A DNA stretch of 64,000 nt from positions 6,200,001 through 6,264,000 of the forward strand of contig JAEILZ010000001.1 in NCBI GenBank assembly GCA_018873225.1. The letters are read 5' to 3'. The DNA comes from [Phialemoniopsis] sp. UDSM-2020 (lineage: Eukaryota; Ascomycota; Sordariomycetes; Thyridiales; Thyridiaceae). A program made the translations under genes and the position numbers. Below the pieces are notes generated by a model. It ran no database searches, was not told the DNA's origin, and worked only from the letters and a program-made list of their open reading frames with translations. Below, one piece after another: positions 53,723 to 64,000 of the stretch (within the stretch, counting starts at the first letter, position 1; each line of letters starts with the position of its first letter).

Positions 53723-55478
53723 ATGGCTCAGGACAAGGAGACTAAGCCCGCTGTGTCCAATGCCGTTGGCCGGGGCATGGCGGAGGTTCTGCCTCAGGAT
53801 GGCAAATCGTGGCTGTCCCGCCCGTACCTCGTCAGCCTCAACCTCCGTCTCTTGGTCATCCTGCTGTCGGCTGCCACCCTCGGCTTTGATGCCACCATGA
53901 TGAACGGACTCCAGGCACTCAAGACGTGGAGGACCTTCTTTGACAATCCCGAGCCTGCCCTTCTGGGTACCATCAATGCCATGTTCCCCCTGGGCAAGGT
54001 ACACATCGATATCTGCCATGTTCGTACAGCGCACTAACATGGCCTTTTCTCCCTAGATCCTCGGAGCACTCCCTTCCGGATGGATGGCTGATCGCTATGG
54101 CCGCAAATACACCCTGGCATTTGGTATCCTCGTACTCATCCTGGGTGCTGGACTCCAAGGCGGCGCACCAAACCTAGGCACCTTCATCGGCGCGCGATTC
54201 ATTCTTGGCTTGGGGAGTGAGTTCGGAAGTGTTCCTGCTCCTGTGCTCATCACCGAGTTGGCGTACCCGGCCCACCGAGGCAAGATCAGCAGTCTGTATC
54301 AAACTGTCTTCTACGTTGGAGCCATCGGTGCCAGTTGGTCTACCTTCGGCTCCTTCCAGCTCAAAGATACCTGGAGCTGGCGGATCCCGTCCCTTCTGCA
54401 AGGCCTGTTCCCCGTGTTCCAGTTGTGCACAATCTGGTTCGTGCCAGAGTCTCCTCGTTGGCTCATCGGCAAGGGCAGAATCGATGACGCCCGGGCTATC
54501 ATCCACCGGTTCCACGCTGGAGGTGATGACTCGGCGCCTATTGTCGACTACGAGATGCAAGAGATGGTCACACACTTGGACGCCGAGGCTGAGATTGCAG
54601 GCATGGGCTGGTCGTCGGTACGTATACCTTATCTCTTACTTGCAGTTCTGAAACGCGATCTAACCTGTTCGTACAGATGTGGAAGACCAAGAGTGACCGC
54701 AAGCGAAGTGCCGTTGCTTGCTTCGTTCCGGTGCTCGCCCAGTGGACCGGCACTGGTCTAGTCACCTATTACCTCTCTCTTGTTCTCAACACCGTGGGCG
54801 TCACAGACTCGTTCGACCAGACCTTGATCAACGGTATCCTTCAGATCTTCAACTTCATCGCTGCTATTGGTGGCGCGTTGATGGTTGACAGAATTGGTCG
54901 CCGCCCACTGCTGCTCTTCTCGCTCACCGGCATGTTTTGGTCGTTCATCGTCCTGACAGCTTGCTCGGGTGCATTCGACAGCTCCCGTCAAGGTGGTCTG
55001 GGCATTGCTGTCGTGGTCTTTATCTTTGTTTTTTACTTCCATTACGATGTGGCCATCACCCCCTTGACTTTCGGTAAGTAGTCGAATAGTCTCTCCTAAT
55101 CCAAAACCCAGCTTGCTAACGATTCTCCCTTCAGCTTATCCCGTCGAGATTGTCCCGTTCCACACTCGACAGAAAACCATGGCCGCCAACTACCTGGTCA
55201 ACGCGCTACTTCTCATGTTCAACGCCTTTGTCAACCCTATTGCCTTGAAGGCTATCGGCTGGCGATACTATATTGTCTACATCTGTCTCATTGCGGTCTC
55301 CACTGTCGTTGTTTACTGCTTCTTCCCCGAGACCCGTGGGCGGACTCTTGAGTCGATCTCTGATCTCTTCGATGGCCATGCTCTTGTCTTCAAGAATAAG
55401 TCAACTGCTGCGAAAGACAAGGAGGACAATGCTGAGAAAAACCAGGCGGTCGAGACCATTGAAGAGGCCAAGCATTGA
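53723..55478 (+). CDS. MFS sugar-porter-family transporter
   Basis: Four exons, 53723..53998, 54057..54617, 54677..55073 and 55135..55478; 525 residues. Plasma-membrane proton symporter. The sugar porter signatures are present: GFDATMMNGLQALKTW in TM1, the GWMADRYGRKYTL loop, PESPRWLIGKGR, DRIGRRPLLLFSL and PETRGRTLESISDLFDGH. It resembles the fungal lactose/hexose permease branch. The hydrophilic C-tail is lysine-rich. The CT-rich leader immediately upstream suggests strong expression. As part of the cluster it likely imports the growth substrate (a glycoside, sugar acid or aromatic acid cannot be told apart). Confidence 0.9.
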
Positions 55479-55997
55479 TTATAACTTTGTACTCGCCTCC
55501 GTGTCGAAACCGATTACGACGATCTCTGTTGCTTCGTCACACAATAGTCAAGAATGAAAATGCAGTCACCTTTGGGGCATCTACCGCTGCTTCTGCATAT
55601 CACTGTAGCCAGTCAAGAAGAAATAAGCAAAAGTCCTATGGTTGTGCACAAAAGCACATTGATCCAAAATAGTACTATTGTGATGGCATATCTTCATTTT
55701 CTTTCTCTGTTAAATCAATGCCGTTATCAAGTCGAAGAATCAATCAACACCGTCATGACGACTCTCTGCCAAACCCAAGCCTTGATCACTGCTTTTCTCT
55801 CAACGACATGATGTATGGCTTCAAAGGTTGTAGGAGTACGATAAACCACGTGGCCGGCAGGTCTGCTTAGATTTAGACAATGACAATGGGATAGCACTTG
55901 TTCACAGGCGCGACATCCTAGGGAATAAAAACCATGTCCATTCACTTTTGCCAAATTTTAAGACTATCATCATCATTGATGCTACAGCACTATGCAT
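55479..55997. terminator. Convergent 3' region between transporter and hydrolase
   Basis: 519 bp between converging stops, AT-rich, with no supportable gene. Confidence 0.4.
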
Positions 55998-57776
55998 TCA
56001 GATGTATGGCAGGATGACCCGGCTCTTGTACTTGCCACCAGTATGAATACGGTGCGTGCCGACATTCTTCTCGTTCTGCGGCTTGTACTTCTCATCCATA
56101 GGGAAGCTCTTGAAGACCGGGTACTGGCCCGAGATCTGCACGCTCAAGGACTCGCCAGCCTCAAACTCGACGCCCATGGCCCAGATGCCAATCTCGAGCT
56201 CGACAACGTCGCCGGGGGTGACCTTCTCCTCGCGGTCATGCGTGTGGAAGGGGTACTGCGGGTGCATGCTCTGGCTGGGGTCGATGTGACGACGGGCCGC
56301 ACGCAGCACGCCCAGGGCGCCCTTGTAGAAGAGCAGGTTGTGCATGTCCTTGGGGTCGACCTCGCTCATCTTGTTGACCGGCGTGTACTTCCAGGGGATG
56401 TTCAGGTTGAGCATGGCGTTGCCGTCCTTATCCAGCTTCCGGATCAGCACATACACAATCATGTCGTCGTGGTCCTGGCACGACATGTGTAGCACCGCCT
56501 TTGGCATGCCGACCAGCCTGGCCGTCTTATCGAACTTCAGGTTGAACGAGGCAAAGTCGACAGCGTCGTCTGCGAGAGGCTCGGAATTGTACGTCACCGT
56601 GGCTTCGGTCTCCGCCGGAGTCTCTTTCAGGGTGCCGTCCGCGTGGAGGTACAAGTCTCTGTACTCTGTGCGGGGGATCGGAAAGTCATCCTCCACAATG
56701 TAATGATAGGGCTCGTTCTCTCCGAATCTAAGGACCGACATGCGGACCTTTGGCGTCTTCTCCCATCCATTGTCAATACCCTTGAGGAACTTGTCGAAGA
56801 AAGCCGCTAGCTCCTCACGACTCTCTTCCTGGACCCAGAGATCGTGCCATTCCTGATAGGGATCCCATCGCAGCCACTTGTCCTTGGACTGTATTTGCAG
56901 CCAGCCGCGGATGGAGCCCATGGTGTGGACGTTCGTAGAATAGGAGCCACACAAGTACGTCGGCACTTTGACCTTGGACAGGTCGACTCGCTTGTTCTTC
57001 CAGTATGCGTTTTGCAGAGGGCTTCGTTTGTACATCTGCTTGTGCGACTCGATGCCCCCGTAGCCCTGGATGTTCTGTTTCGTGATGCGGTCGAACATGC
57101 CACAGTCAAACACTCCACCGCGAGCGAACTGCTCCCGGTACAGATCGCTGAGGGCTTCCCAAGGCGCGATAGCCTTGAGGTGAGGAGGCTGCAGGGCGGC
57201 GATGAACCACTGAATGATGCCCAGATGTGAGTTGCCAGCAAGACCCACGTTCCCAGTGCACCAGTCTAGCTGCGACAGGGCTTCTATAACGTCGTATCCA
57301 TCCTCAGCTTCTTGCGAGCCCATGATGACCACGGATCCCTCAGAGTCGCCCGCACCACGAGCATCGACGTTGACAACGGCATAGCCGCGTGGGACATACT
57401 CGGCCGGATCGGGCCCCTCGAATCGCTCAAGACCGCTCAGAACACCCTTGGGCACGCCCATCTGGTAGGGGAAGAGGGCCATCTTCATGTTGCCGTTGTA
57501 CTTCTTGCCGAATGGACTCCACGCCACGATCGCGGGGACCTTCTCGCCCTTGTCCGAGGACGGCGGGCGATAGATGTCCATGTAGAGGGTGACGCCGTCC
57601 CGCACCTTGACGGCAAAGTCATGCTCGACGAGGATATCGGCGGGGAGAGGCCGGGAATCGTGGCCGTTCCACCCCTTGGGCAGGATCTCTTTCCTGGCAT
57701 TGAACCCCTGGTAGCCCTTCTCTCCTGCGACTGGGGGCTCAATTGGCTCGATGGCCATCTGGACTGGTGGCGGCAT
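55998..57776 (-). CDS. CocE/NonD family (X-Pro dipeptidyl-peptidase S15-like) hydrolase
   Basis: Intronless, 592 residues. The family includes cocaine esterase, glutaryl-7-aminocephalosporanic acid acylases and X-Pro dipeptidyl peptidases. The alpha/beta hydrolase core shows VNVDARGAGDSEG, the nucleophile elbow GLAGNSHLGI (serine in GNSHLG, about residue 180) and a candidate catalytic histidine (WDPYQEWHDLW). The C-terminal jelly-roll domain typical of the family (for example DVVELEIGIWAMGVEFEAGESL) is complete. No signal peptide, so intracellular ester or amide hydrolysis. It is divergent from the FAD monooxygenase with a decamer element between them. It probably releases the acid acted on by the other cluster enzymes. 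Confidence 0.88.
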   Translation of the reverse strand: MPPPVQMAIEPIEPPVAGEKGYQGFNARKEILPKGWNGHDSRPLPADILVEHDFAVKVRDGVTLYMDIYRPPSSDKGEKVPAIVAWSPFGKKYNGNMKMALFPYQMGVPKGVLSGLERFEGPDPAEYVPRGYAVVNVDARGAGDSEGSVVIMGSQEAEDGYDVIEALSQLDWCTGNVGLAGNSHLGIIQWFIAALQPPHLKAIAPWEALSDLYREQFARGGVFDCGMFDRITKQNIQGYGGIESHKQMYKRSPLQNAYWKNKRVDLSKVKVPTYLCGSYSTNVHTMGSIRGWLQIQSKDKWLRWDPYQEWHDLWVQEESREELAAFFDKFLKGIDNGWEKTPKVRMSVLRFGENEPYHYIVEDDFPIPRTEYRDLYLHADGTLKETPAETEATVTYNSEPLADDAVDFASFNLKFDKTARLVGMPKAVLHMSCQDHDDMIVYVLIRKLDKDGNAMLNLNIPWKYTPVNKMSEVDPKDMHNLLFYKGALGVLRAARRHIDPSQSMHPQYPFHTHDREEKVTPGDVVELEIGIWAMGVEFEAGESLSVQISGQYPVFKSFPMDEKYKPQNEKNVGTHRIHTGGKYKSRVILPYI

Positions 57777-58568
57777 GTTGTCGGTGGTCGGAGCGGTGCG
57801 TTGACTTTAGTTGATGGTTTACACGGGCTCAATGCTTGACGGGTCACTTCACAACTTTGACATCAAAGAAGGAGAGGATTTGGAGAGCAAAGATTATATC
57901 GAGACAATGTTGAACATCTTTTGCCAATTCGAATGACGCCATTGCTATCTGCACCCGATACACCCCCCATAGTTTGTCGACTTTGGTTGACTTCCAAGGT
58001 CATTTTCAAGAACGCCCCGCGCGAGCTCGCCCGAGTTTCGTTACACCACCGGGATGGTGGAGGAGTGGAGCCAGGTCTGGAGAGCCGGTGCAGACTGCCG
58101 ACCTCATGGTCTGTTGCGGGGAGGTGGGGAATCGCGGCCGCCACCAGGTAAGTCGCCCCGGGATATCCGCGACGCAGCCGGCCTGCCTTGAGGCTGCACT
58201 TCATTCACTCCATGATCCTTCCGGACCCGGATGCTCTAAGCCTGTCGGTTGGTGGCTCAGCCTTGCAGTGTAGTCGCACTCACTTGCACAGGACCTGGAT
58301 AGCGATCGCGGCAACGGGAACCTGAAAACCTGTGGTGTTCTTGTCTTGGCTCTGACCCTGTGCGGCGAAAGGTAGAACCGCCAGTCTTTCGAGTGAAGGG
58401 ATCAGTAAACCCAGCACGTCTGACATCAGCATCGGCGAATTCCAAGGTGATTTATCAAGAGTGTGTTGCTCTCCCACAAGCTCGAGAACAGCATCAAGCC
58501 CAGCAGTCGACCCTACATCCGTCAGGCCCCTCGCGATACCTCATCTAAGACTGTGCTCGTCTGCCACC
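57777..58568. promoter_or_regulatory. Divergent promoter of the hydrolase and the FAD monooxygenase
   Basis: 792 bp containing decamer site D (58021-58040). No other repeat or gene. Confidence 0.65.
58021..58040 (+). promoter_or_regulatory. Decamer element, site D
   Basis: GCG then AGCTCGCCCG AGTTTCG. AGCTCGCCCGAGTT (58024-58037) is identical to the first 14 bases of site A at 41791. Located about 250 bp from the hydrolase start and 530 bp from the monooxygenase start. Confidence 0.65.
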
Positions 58569-60134
58569 ATGGCGAACCCAGCTCAACACCCGGACCCTCT
58601 AGACATCATCGTCGTGGGGGCCGGCCTCAGCGGCCTGGCGGCAGCCATCTCGTGCACCCTGTCAGGCCACAAAGTGACCGTCTTTGAATCAGCCAAGGAG
58701 CTGACCGAGGTGAGCGCACCCTACTTCACCACATCCCCCTCCCTTCCTCGCTCTCACCGATGCTAACAGGACACGAAAAAAAGGTCGGCGCAGGCCTCCA
58801 AGTGACGCCCAACTCGACGCGCCTCCTCCAGCAGTGGGACATGCCCGCCAAGCTCTGGCAGTCGGCCGCCGAGCCGACCTTCCTCGCCGTGCACCGGTAC
58901 TCGGACGGCAAGGTCCTCGCCATGGAGCGCGACTTCCACACAAAGATGCGCGCGCGGTACGGCGCTCCCTTTGTCGACCTGCACCGCGTCGACCTGCAGC
59001 TCGCCATGTACGACCGCGCCCGGGAGCTAGGCGTGCAGTTCCGCCTGGGCGCGCGCATCGAGGGCGTCGACCTCGAGGCGTCGACGATCACGACTCAGGA
59101 GGGAGGACAGGCCGAGACCACTACGGGCGCAGACCTCATCGTCGCGGCCGACGGCCTCTGGTCGCGCTGCCGGCAGAGCTTCCTGGGCCGCGAGGACCCG
59201 CCCATGCCGACGGGCGACCTGGCGTACCGGGTGCTTCTCTCGCTCGACGACATCTCGGACCCGGAGCTGCGCGAGTGGGTCAGCAGGCCGTCGGTGCACT
59301 TCTGGATCGGCCCGGGCGCGCACGCCGTAGGGTACTCGCTGCGGGCGGGGCGGCAGTACAACCTCGTGCTGCTGGTGCCGGACGACCTGCCCGAGGGGGT
59401 GCGGCGGCAGTCCGGGTCGGTCGAGGAGATGCGGGCGCTGTTCCGGGACTGGGATCCGATACTGGGCCGGTTCTTGGACATGGTCAAGGAGGTGGACAAG
59501 TGGAAGCTGATGCATCGTAGGTTTAATCGTCGCACCTTATGACTTGAAGTCGCTGTACTAACTGGAACGTTACTCTAGGTCATGAGCTCGAGCATTGGGT
59601 CAACGACAAGTCAAATATCGTGTTTGTGTAAGTCACGATAAGTTCGCCCAGGAGGGAGAAGTTATATGCTGACCGTCGGCCAGCGGAGATTCATGCCACC
59701 CCATGCTCCCCTACCTAGCCCAGGGCGCCAACTCGGCCATTGAAGACGGTGCCGTCCTCGGCCGCCTCCTCGGCAAGATCAAGAGCCGGGCACAGCTCCC
59801 CAAGGCGCTGAGGATGTACGAGCAGCTCCGCAAGAGCAGGGGCGACGCCATTGTGCGGGAGACGTTTAAGCAGGCAAGTCATCCAACCTTAACAGGGGAT
59901 TCAATTCTCGCCAGAAAGGATTTCCCACTGACAAAGGGCCAGCGGGACGCATTTCACATGCAGAACGGGCCAGAGCAAGAAGCGCGCGACGAGCTGTTCC
60001 TATCGCAGCTCGGCAATGAGCAGCTCAAGGGACCATTCCCCTCGCGGTGGACCTGCCCCGAGGTTCAGCCATGGCTGTACGGCTACGACGTGGACGACGA
60101 GGTGGAAAAGGCGGTCGCAAAGGATCCCTTTTGA
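58569..60134 (+). CDS. FAD-dependent monooxygenase (salicylate hydroxylase-like)
   Basis: Five exons, 58569..58709, 58784..59516, 59579..59627, 59684..59873 and 59943..60134; 434 residues. A class A flavoprotein hydroxylase that uses NAD(P)H and O2. The FAD dinucleotide fold GAGLSGLAAAI lies at the N-terminus (about 15-28). The DG motif region is LIVAADGLWS, and the second FAD contact, GDSCHPMLPYLAQGAN, is assembled across exons 3 and 4. Intron 4 (59874-59942) has a GC donor (CAG|GCAAGT); its 69 bp preserve the frame, so retention would add 23 residues, but splicing gives the family-like ETFKQ-RDAFHM joint. It is divergent from the hydrolase. The substrate is probably aromatic, which suits an aromatic-acid catabolic cluster. 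Confidence 0.88.
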
Positions 60135-61189
60135 GAAGGCCGACTTTGCAAGCTCGTGTGTTCAGAGGTGGTGAGCATTGGTGTCGGGCGTGTGGTACCC
60201 GTAGACGTTTGGGGTTGGGGTTCAGGGAGCATCATCAGTGGGGTTTGTAGTTTTACAGGCGTCCCGAGTTCATATCATGGCTCCATCAAGATCTATATCT
60301 TTGCAAGAGACACACCTGATAAAACGTCACAATGAGCGTAATCCAACGTCAATGCCGAGCAACTACAGATCGTTCATGATCCATGGTAGAGACAGAGTCC
60401 GAGGCCAAACAAAAGACAAAGCAAGAAAACCGGTTCGATCGATCCATGCCACCTCGTCTCGCATCGCAACCCCAGATTTTGACAATGGCCAAGCTCTGAT
60501 TGGCTCCGTCGTGGTGTCAGCAGGTCCGGGCCGCACCAGAATCCTTGCAACAGATCAATCTTCATCCACACCTCTCTGCCCCTCGGATGCGGCGGGAAGG
60601 AATGGTACCTAGAAATGCGAGTCCCTTCCCCGCATCTTCTGACTTCTGACCTGTTTTATGGTCATCGTCCATCCTGTTTCTGAACATCTTGGTCCTGTTT
60701 CCTCCTCGATTTCTGACACGGCCTGACTTGGGCGTCTCCAGACTTGATATTCGGATTAACGACTATGGGGTCAAAGGGGTGTGATGTTGTGTTCATTCTT
60801 CATTCTTGTTAAGTCATAAAATTCTCTATATCATATCTCTAAAAAGTCTAGACCTCGCCCTTTTTTTCGTGGAGGAACGCCTGCTGGTTTCGATACCCGC
60901 CCGCTCATTACAAGATGACTCGACCTCAGAGTCGACATGGGACCAGGCCCGCCAGGCTGCGACGAGGAAACAAGCTCTCCGAACCCGCTCTTCTCTGCGG
61001 TTAGAACCGCAAAGCCACGATCTTATCCACAACTCGAACCGAATGTGGCCCTCATGCCATCATCCACTGCGAATATAGGAAAGAAAACGACAGCGTACCC
61101 ATCTTAACATGTAAGCGACACGACATACTCATTAGACGCAAGACGACTCTTCCTCCTCCTTTGTACGATCGCAGGAAAAAACAAAGCAT
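60135..61189. other. Intergenic region at the right end of the cluster
   Basis: About 1.05 kb between the monooxygenase stop and the converging desaturase stop. The frame at 60238-60612 has poor composition and no motif and is not called. This gap may be the right boundary of the cluster. Confidence 0.45.
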
Positions 61190-62816
61190 CTACGCCTTGG
61201 CGGCGGGGAGACGGGCGGGCGCGGCACCCAAGCCGTTGTGGTTGCGGAAAAACAGGACACCCTTGCCCTTGCCCTCAGCCTCGGCGCTGGGCTCAACCCA
61301 CTGGCACATGCGAGCGCTCTTCCACATGGCCTTGATGAAGCCAATGGAGCCGTCCGTGACATCGGCACGGTAGTGCTTGCCCATGACGGGCTTGATGGCC
61401 TCCGAAGCCTCGTCGGCGTGGTAGAAGGGGATGCTACTGACGTAGTGGTGCAGGACGTGGGTCTCGATGATGCCGTGGAAGATGGTGCGGCCGATGAAGC
61501 CAAACTCGCGGTCAATCGTGGCAGCGGCGCCGCGGACAAAGTTCCACTCGTCAGCGGTGTAGTGAGGCAGGGAGGGGTCGGTGTGCTGGAGGAAGGTAAT
61601 AGCGACTATCAACGAGGTCGTATTAGCACTCGACTCAACAATATCAACGGTAGACGTCTCGATTTGCAACCCCCACGCCCACGGAACTTGGTCCAATTCG
61701 GCGAGGATGTCATACGACGATTGCGAAAACCGTCTCTCGAAACAACAGAGCGAAAAAGAGTCAAAACTTACCGAGCCAGTGGTGAACCCAGAGGTAGGGA
61801 ATGAAGTACCAGACGAGCAGGTTGGTCCATCCGAAGTTGCGGCCGAGGTAGACGAGGGCAGAGATGGTCAGGGCAATACCGATGTCGCTCATGACAATCA
61901 GCTTGGCGTCCCTCTGCTCGTACAGGGGGCTGCGGGGGTCGAAGTGGTTGACGCCGCCACCGAAGCCGTTCTTCTTGCCCTTGCCGCGGCCCTCGCGCTG
62001 CCTCTCGTGGTAGTTGTGGCCGGTGACGTTGGTCATGATGTAGTTCTGCCAGCCGATGACCTGCTGGCCGACGAGGTGAAGCAGGGTGTAGATGGGGGTC
62101 TCCTCGGTCAGCTCGGACAGCTCGTGGACCAGCTTGCCGATGCGGGAGGCGTGCTGCTCGCGAGTGCGGGGAACGAAGACCATATCCCTCTCCATGTGGC
62201 CGGTGGCCTTGTGGTGCTTGCTGTGGGAGATCTGCCAGCTGAAGTAGGGGACGAGCAGGGAAGAGTGCAGGACCCAGCCGACGAAGTTGTTGAGGGTGGT
62301 CGAGGGAGAGAAGGCGCCGTGGCCGCACTCGTGGGCCAGAACCCACATGCCGGTGCCGAAGAGACCCTGGATGACGGTGTAGAGGGCCCAGAGGCCGGCA
62401 CGGAGGGGAGTGGAGGGGATGTACTCGGGGCGTACAAAGGTATGGAAAAGGTAGAAGGTGCCGGCGAGGCAGGCAATGTCCCGGGCGACATAGGCCAGAC
62501 TGGTGACGGCAGAACGCTCAAAGCAGTGCTTGGGAATGGCATCACGGATGTCCTTGATGGTGTAGTCAGGGACCTCGAACTCGTTGCCGTAGGTGTCGAT
62601 GAGCTTGCCGTACGTCTCCTTGTTAGCGGCGAGAGCATCGATGGACGACATCGAGGACAGCGAAGTCGACGAGGCCGAGTGGCGGGGCGAGTCGACGGGC
62701 GAGTGGACAGCAGTGGAAGGAGACGAGATGTCCGACTCGGCGGTGTTGGAGGTCATGGTGCGTCGCAGCACCGGGTTCTTGGCCTGGTGGGCGCTGGTGG
62801 TGGTTGCGGCCGGCAT
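61190..62816 (-). CDS. Delta-12-type fatty acid desaturase
   Basis: Two exons, 61772..62816 and 61190..61605; 486 residues. An ER membrane enzyme converting oleoyl to linoleoyl chains using cytochrome b5 and O2. The three histidine boxes are HECGH (about 161-165), HSKHH (198-202) and HVLHH (about 397-401), with hydrophobic segments between. A serine-rich N-terminal region of about 60 residues is typical of filamentous fungal oleate desaturases. The 166-bp intron is unusually long here; it joins HHWL to VAITFLQHTDP. The stop follows an alanine-rich tail. Whether it makes delta-12 or delta-15 products cannot be decided from sequence. Confidence 0.92.
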
Positions 62817-64000
62817 TTTGGCTACAGTCTTAGAGGTTGTTCAATGTCGAGAGATAAGAATTGGCTCTCAGTTGCCTTTATTTCGAACCAAGCTCAGCTA
62901 TGATCCTTAAAGGGTTCTCCAAAGAGGTGTAGGGGAGAGATGGAGGAGGGGCTGAGTAAGGACGAGGTCAGCTTGGAATACTGCCAGAGTGTTGCAAGTC
63001 GCTGACCGAGCTGGAGGGGAAGGCAAGATTTCGAGCAGGAGAGAGTAGGGCAGGTAGAAGCTGGCAGGACGGATCGAGCTATAAAAAAGGGAAAGGGAGA
63101 CAAGAGCTGTGTGGGGACAGGGCGAAAAAGAAAACGACCAGGTTCGGAACAGAGGAAAGTCGGTAGGTACAATAAGAATACGGTAAAGTAGGCCTCTTTC
63201 TCTAGTCACACCGCGGGAGAGCAGAGTACAAGTAGACTGGTGTATGCATGTAAGTATTGAGGAGTCCTGGCTGGCTTGCTGGCCAGACTGAGCTGGGCCG
63301 ATCTGCTGTGGAATTCTTTTTTTTTTTCTTTCCTTGTCCCCTCCCTCCTTTCCCCTAACGCAATGCCACCAAACGCGCACCGCCAGTTACAGAAATGCCA
63401 TGCCAGAGTGCCAGCGGCTCGCAGTACCCACGGCTGTCGCTGGCCTCTTTCCCCGTTTCCACCCCCTGGAATTTTTCGTTGGGGTGGAAAACGAGTTACA
63501 GCCGGGGCCGGCGCCACCAGGGGTTGGATTTGATCTCAATCAATGCTGGAGGGTCCAATTGGTACCAAGATCCCCCCGCCAAGGACGCTGGTAGGGCCAA
63601 GTATCACCGCGCTCCACCGGCCTCAAGACTAACCCAACGCCTAAAAGTCGGTCGACTACCTCCAGACGGGTCGTCCGATGTGGCCTTCTTTTGGTTCTCT
63701 TTTGCCTCTTTCCTCACCCCAAGCGCGCGATGGCAAATTCACCGGGTGGAGGACACTGGTGATCGTTCGGGATTTGTCTTGTCTCTCCCCGGCGAGGAAG
63801 CTCTGCTCGCCCGGAGGTAGCTCCCGCGGAAAGATCGCCGCTATTCGGGATCATGGCAACGAGATGAGGTACATACTCTGCTAATAAGTAATATACCGGC
63901 TCATGTCTCCAAAGCCAGCCACCGTTGTATCTACCCCGTATTCTCAGTCTGCATCTGTATGACCTTTGCCAGCTTCCCTGTTGCTCAGACGGCGGCGGTG
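62817..64000. promoter_or_regulatory. Upstream region of the desaturase gene
   Basis: About 1.2 kb with purine-rich stretches on the plus strand (62920-63130), equivalent to a CT-rich leader for the leftward desaturase. A TATA-like run lies at 63079-63086 and a T-tract at 63316-63327. No coding gene found to the window edge. Confidence 0.45.

Noticed and set aside
60238..60612. 124-codon frame downstream of the monooxygenase
   Set aside because: Composition is unlike coding sequence, start context is poor and there is no motif.
61581..62903. 440-codon rightward frame across the desaturase
   Set aside because: Antisense shadow rich in V, G, E and D, opposite a gene with all three histidine boxes.
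1..64000. CRISPR arrays, riboswitches or bacterial operon signals
   Set aside because: The sequence is eukaryotic with spliceosomal introns; the only tandem repeat array is the coding minisatellite near 27.4 kb.

Overview
The window is chromosomal DNA of a filamentous ascomycete, most likely a Sordariomycete. It has many short introns (about 45-80 bp, GTAAGT-type donors, CTAAC-like branch points, CAG/TAG acceptors) and typical Pezizomycotina families: a QutD/qa-y quinate permease, three Zn2Cys6 regulators, a laccase, an ABC-C transporter, an F-box protein, an ILM1 protein and a CocE-type hydrolase. I rebuilt exon structures by hand. Every multi-exon model given as a gene closes in frame across its splice sites; the F-box gene closes early because of a frameshift.

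Layout. 1.2-1.9 kb: small secreted cysteine-containing protein (effector-like). 2.1-10.1 kb: first accessory group (quinate permease, Zn2Cys6 regulator, gamma-butyrobetaine-type dioxygenase, class II aldolase). 11.2-12.4 kb: orphan coiled-coil protein with an NLS-like segment, flanked by inverted copies of an 18-bp motif. 12.7-26 kb: core genes (ABC-C transporter, geranylgeranyltransferase I beta, ILM1, the NatB auxiliary subunit Mdm20, and a four-exon COX23 gene). 26.3-30.6 kb: unknown membrane-anchored protein, a decaying 36-bp minisatellite in a short coding frame, and a ten-exon amino-acid permease. 31.4-39 kb: a 68-residue three-exon gene, a CorA-like membrane protein, a protein kinase fused to a propeller-like region, and a frameshifted F-box gene.

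40.5-60.1 kb looks like a catabolic or metabolic gene cluster: phytanoyl-CoA-type dioxygenase, two Zn2Cys6 regulators, ThDP-dependent enzyme, multicopper oxidase, MFS sugar-porter-family transporter, CocE/NonD alpha/beta hydrolase and FAD monooxygenase. The three divergent promoters in this interval share a tandem 10-bp element (consensus about AGYTCGCNYN, repeated exactly one helical turn apart), including an exact 14-mer shared between sites about 16 kb apart. I found this element nowhere else in the window. It ties six genes into a likely regulon and is the most interesting signal here. The cluster ends at a delta-12-type fatty-acid desaturase (61.2-62.8 kb), probably housekeeping.
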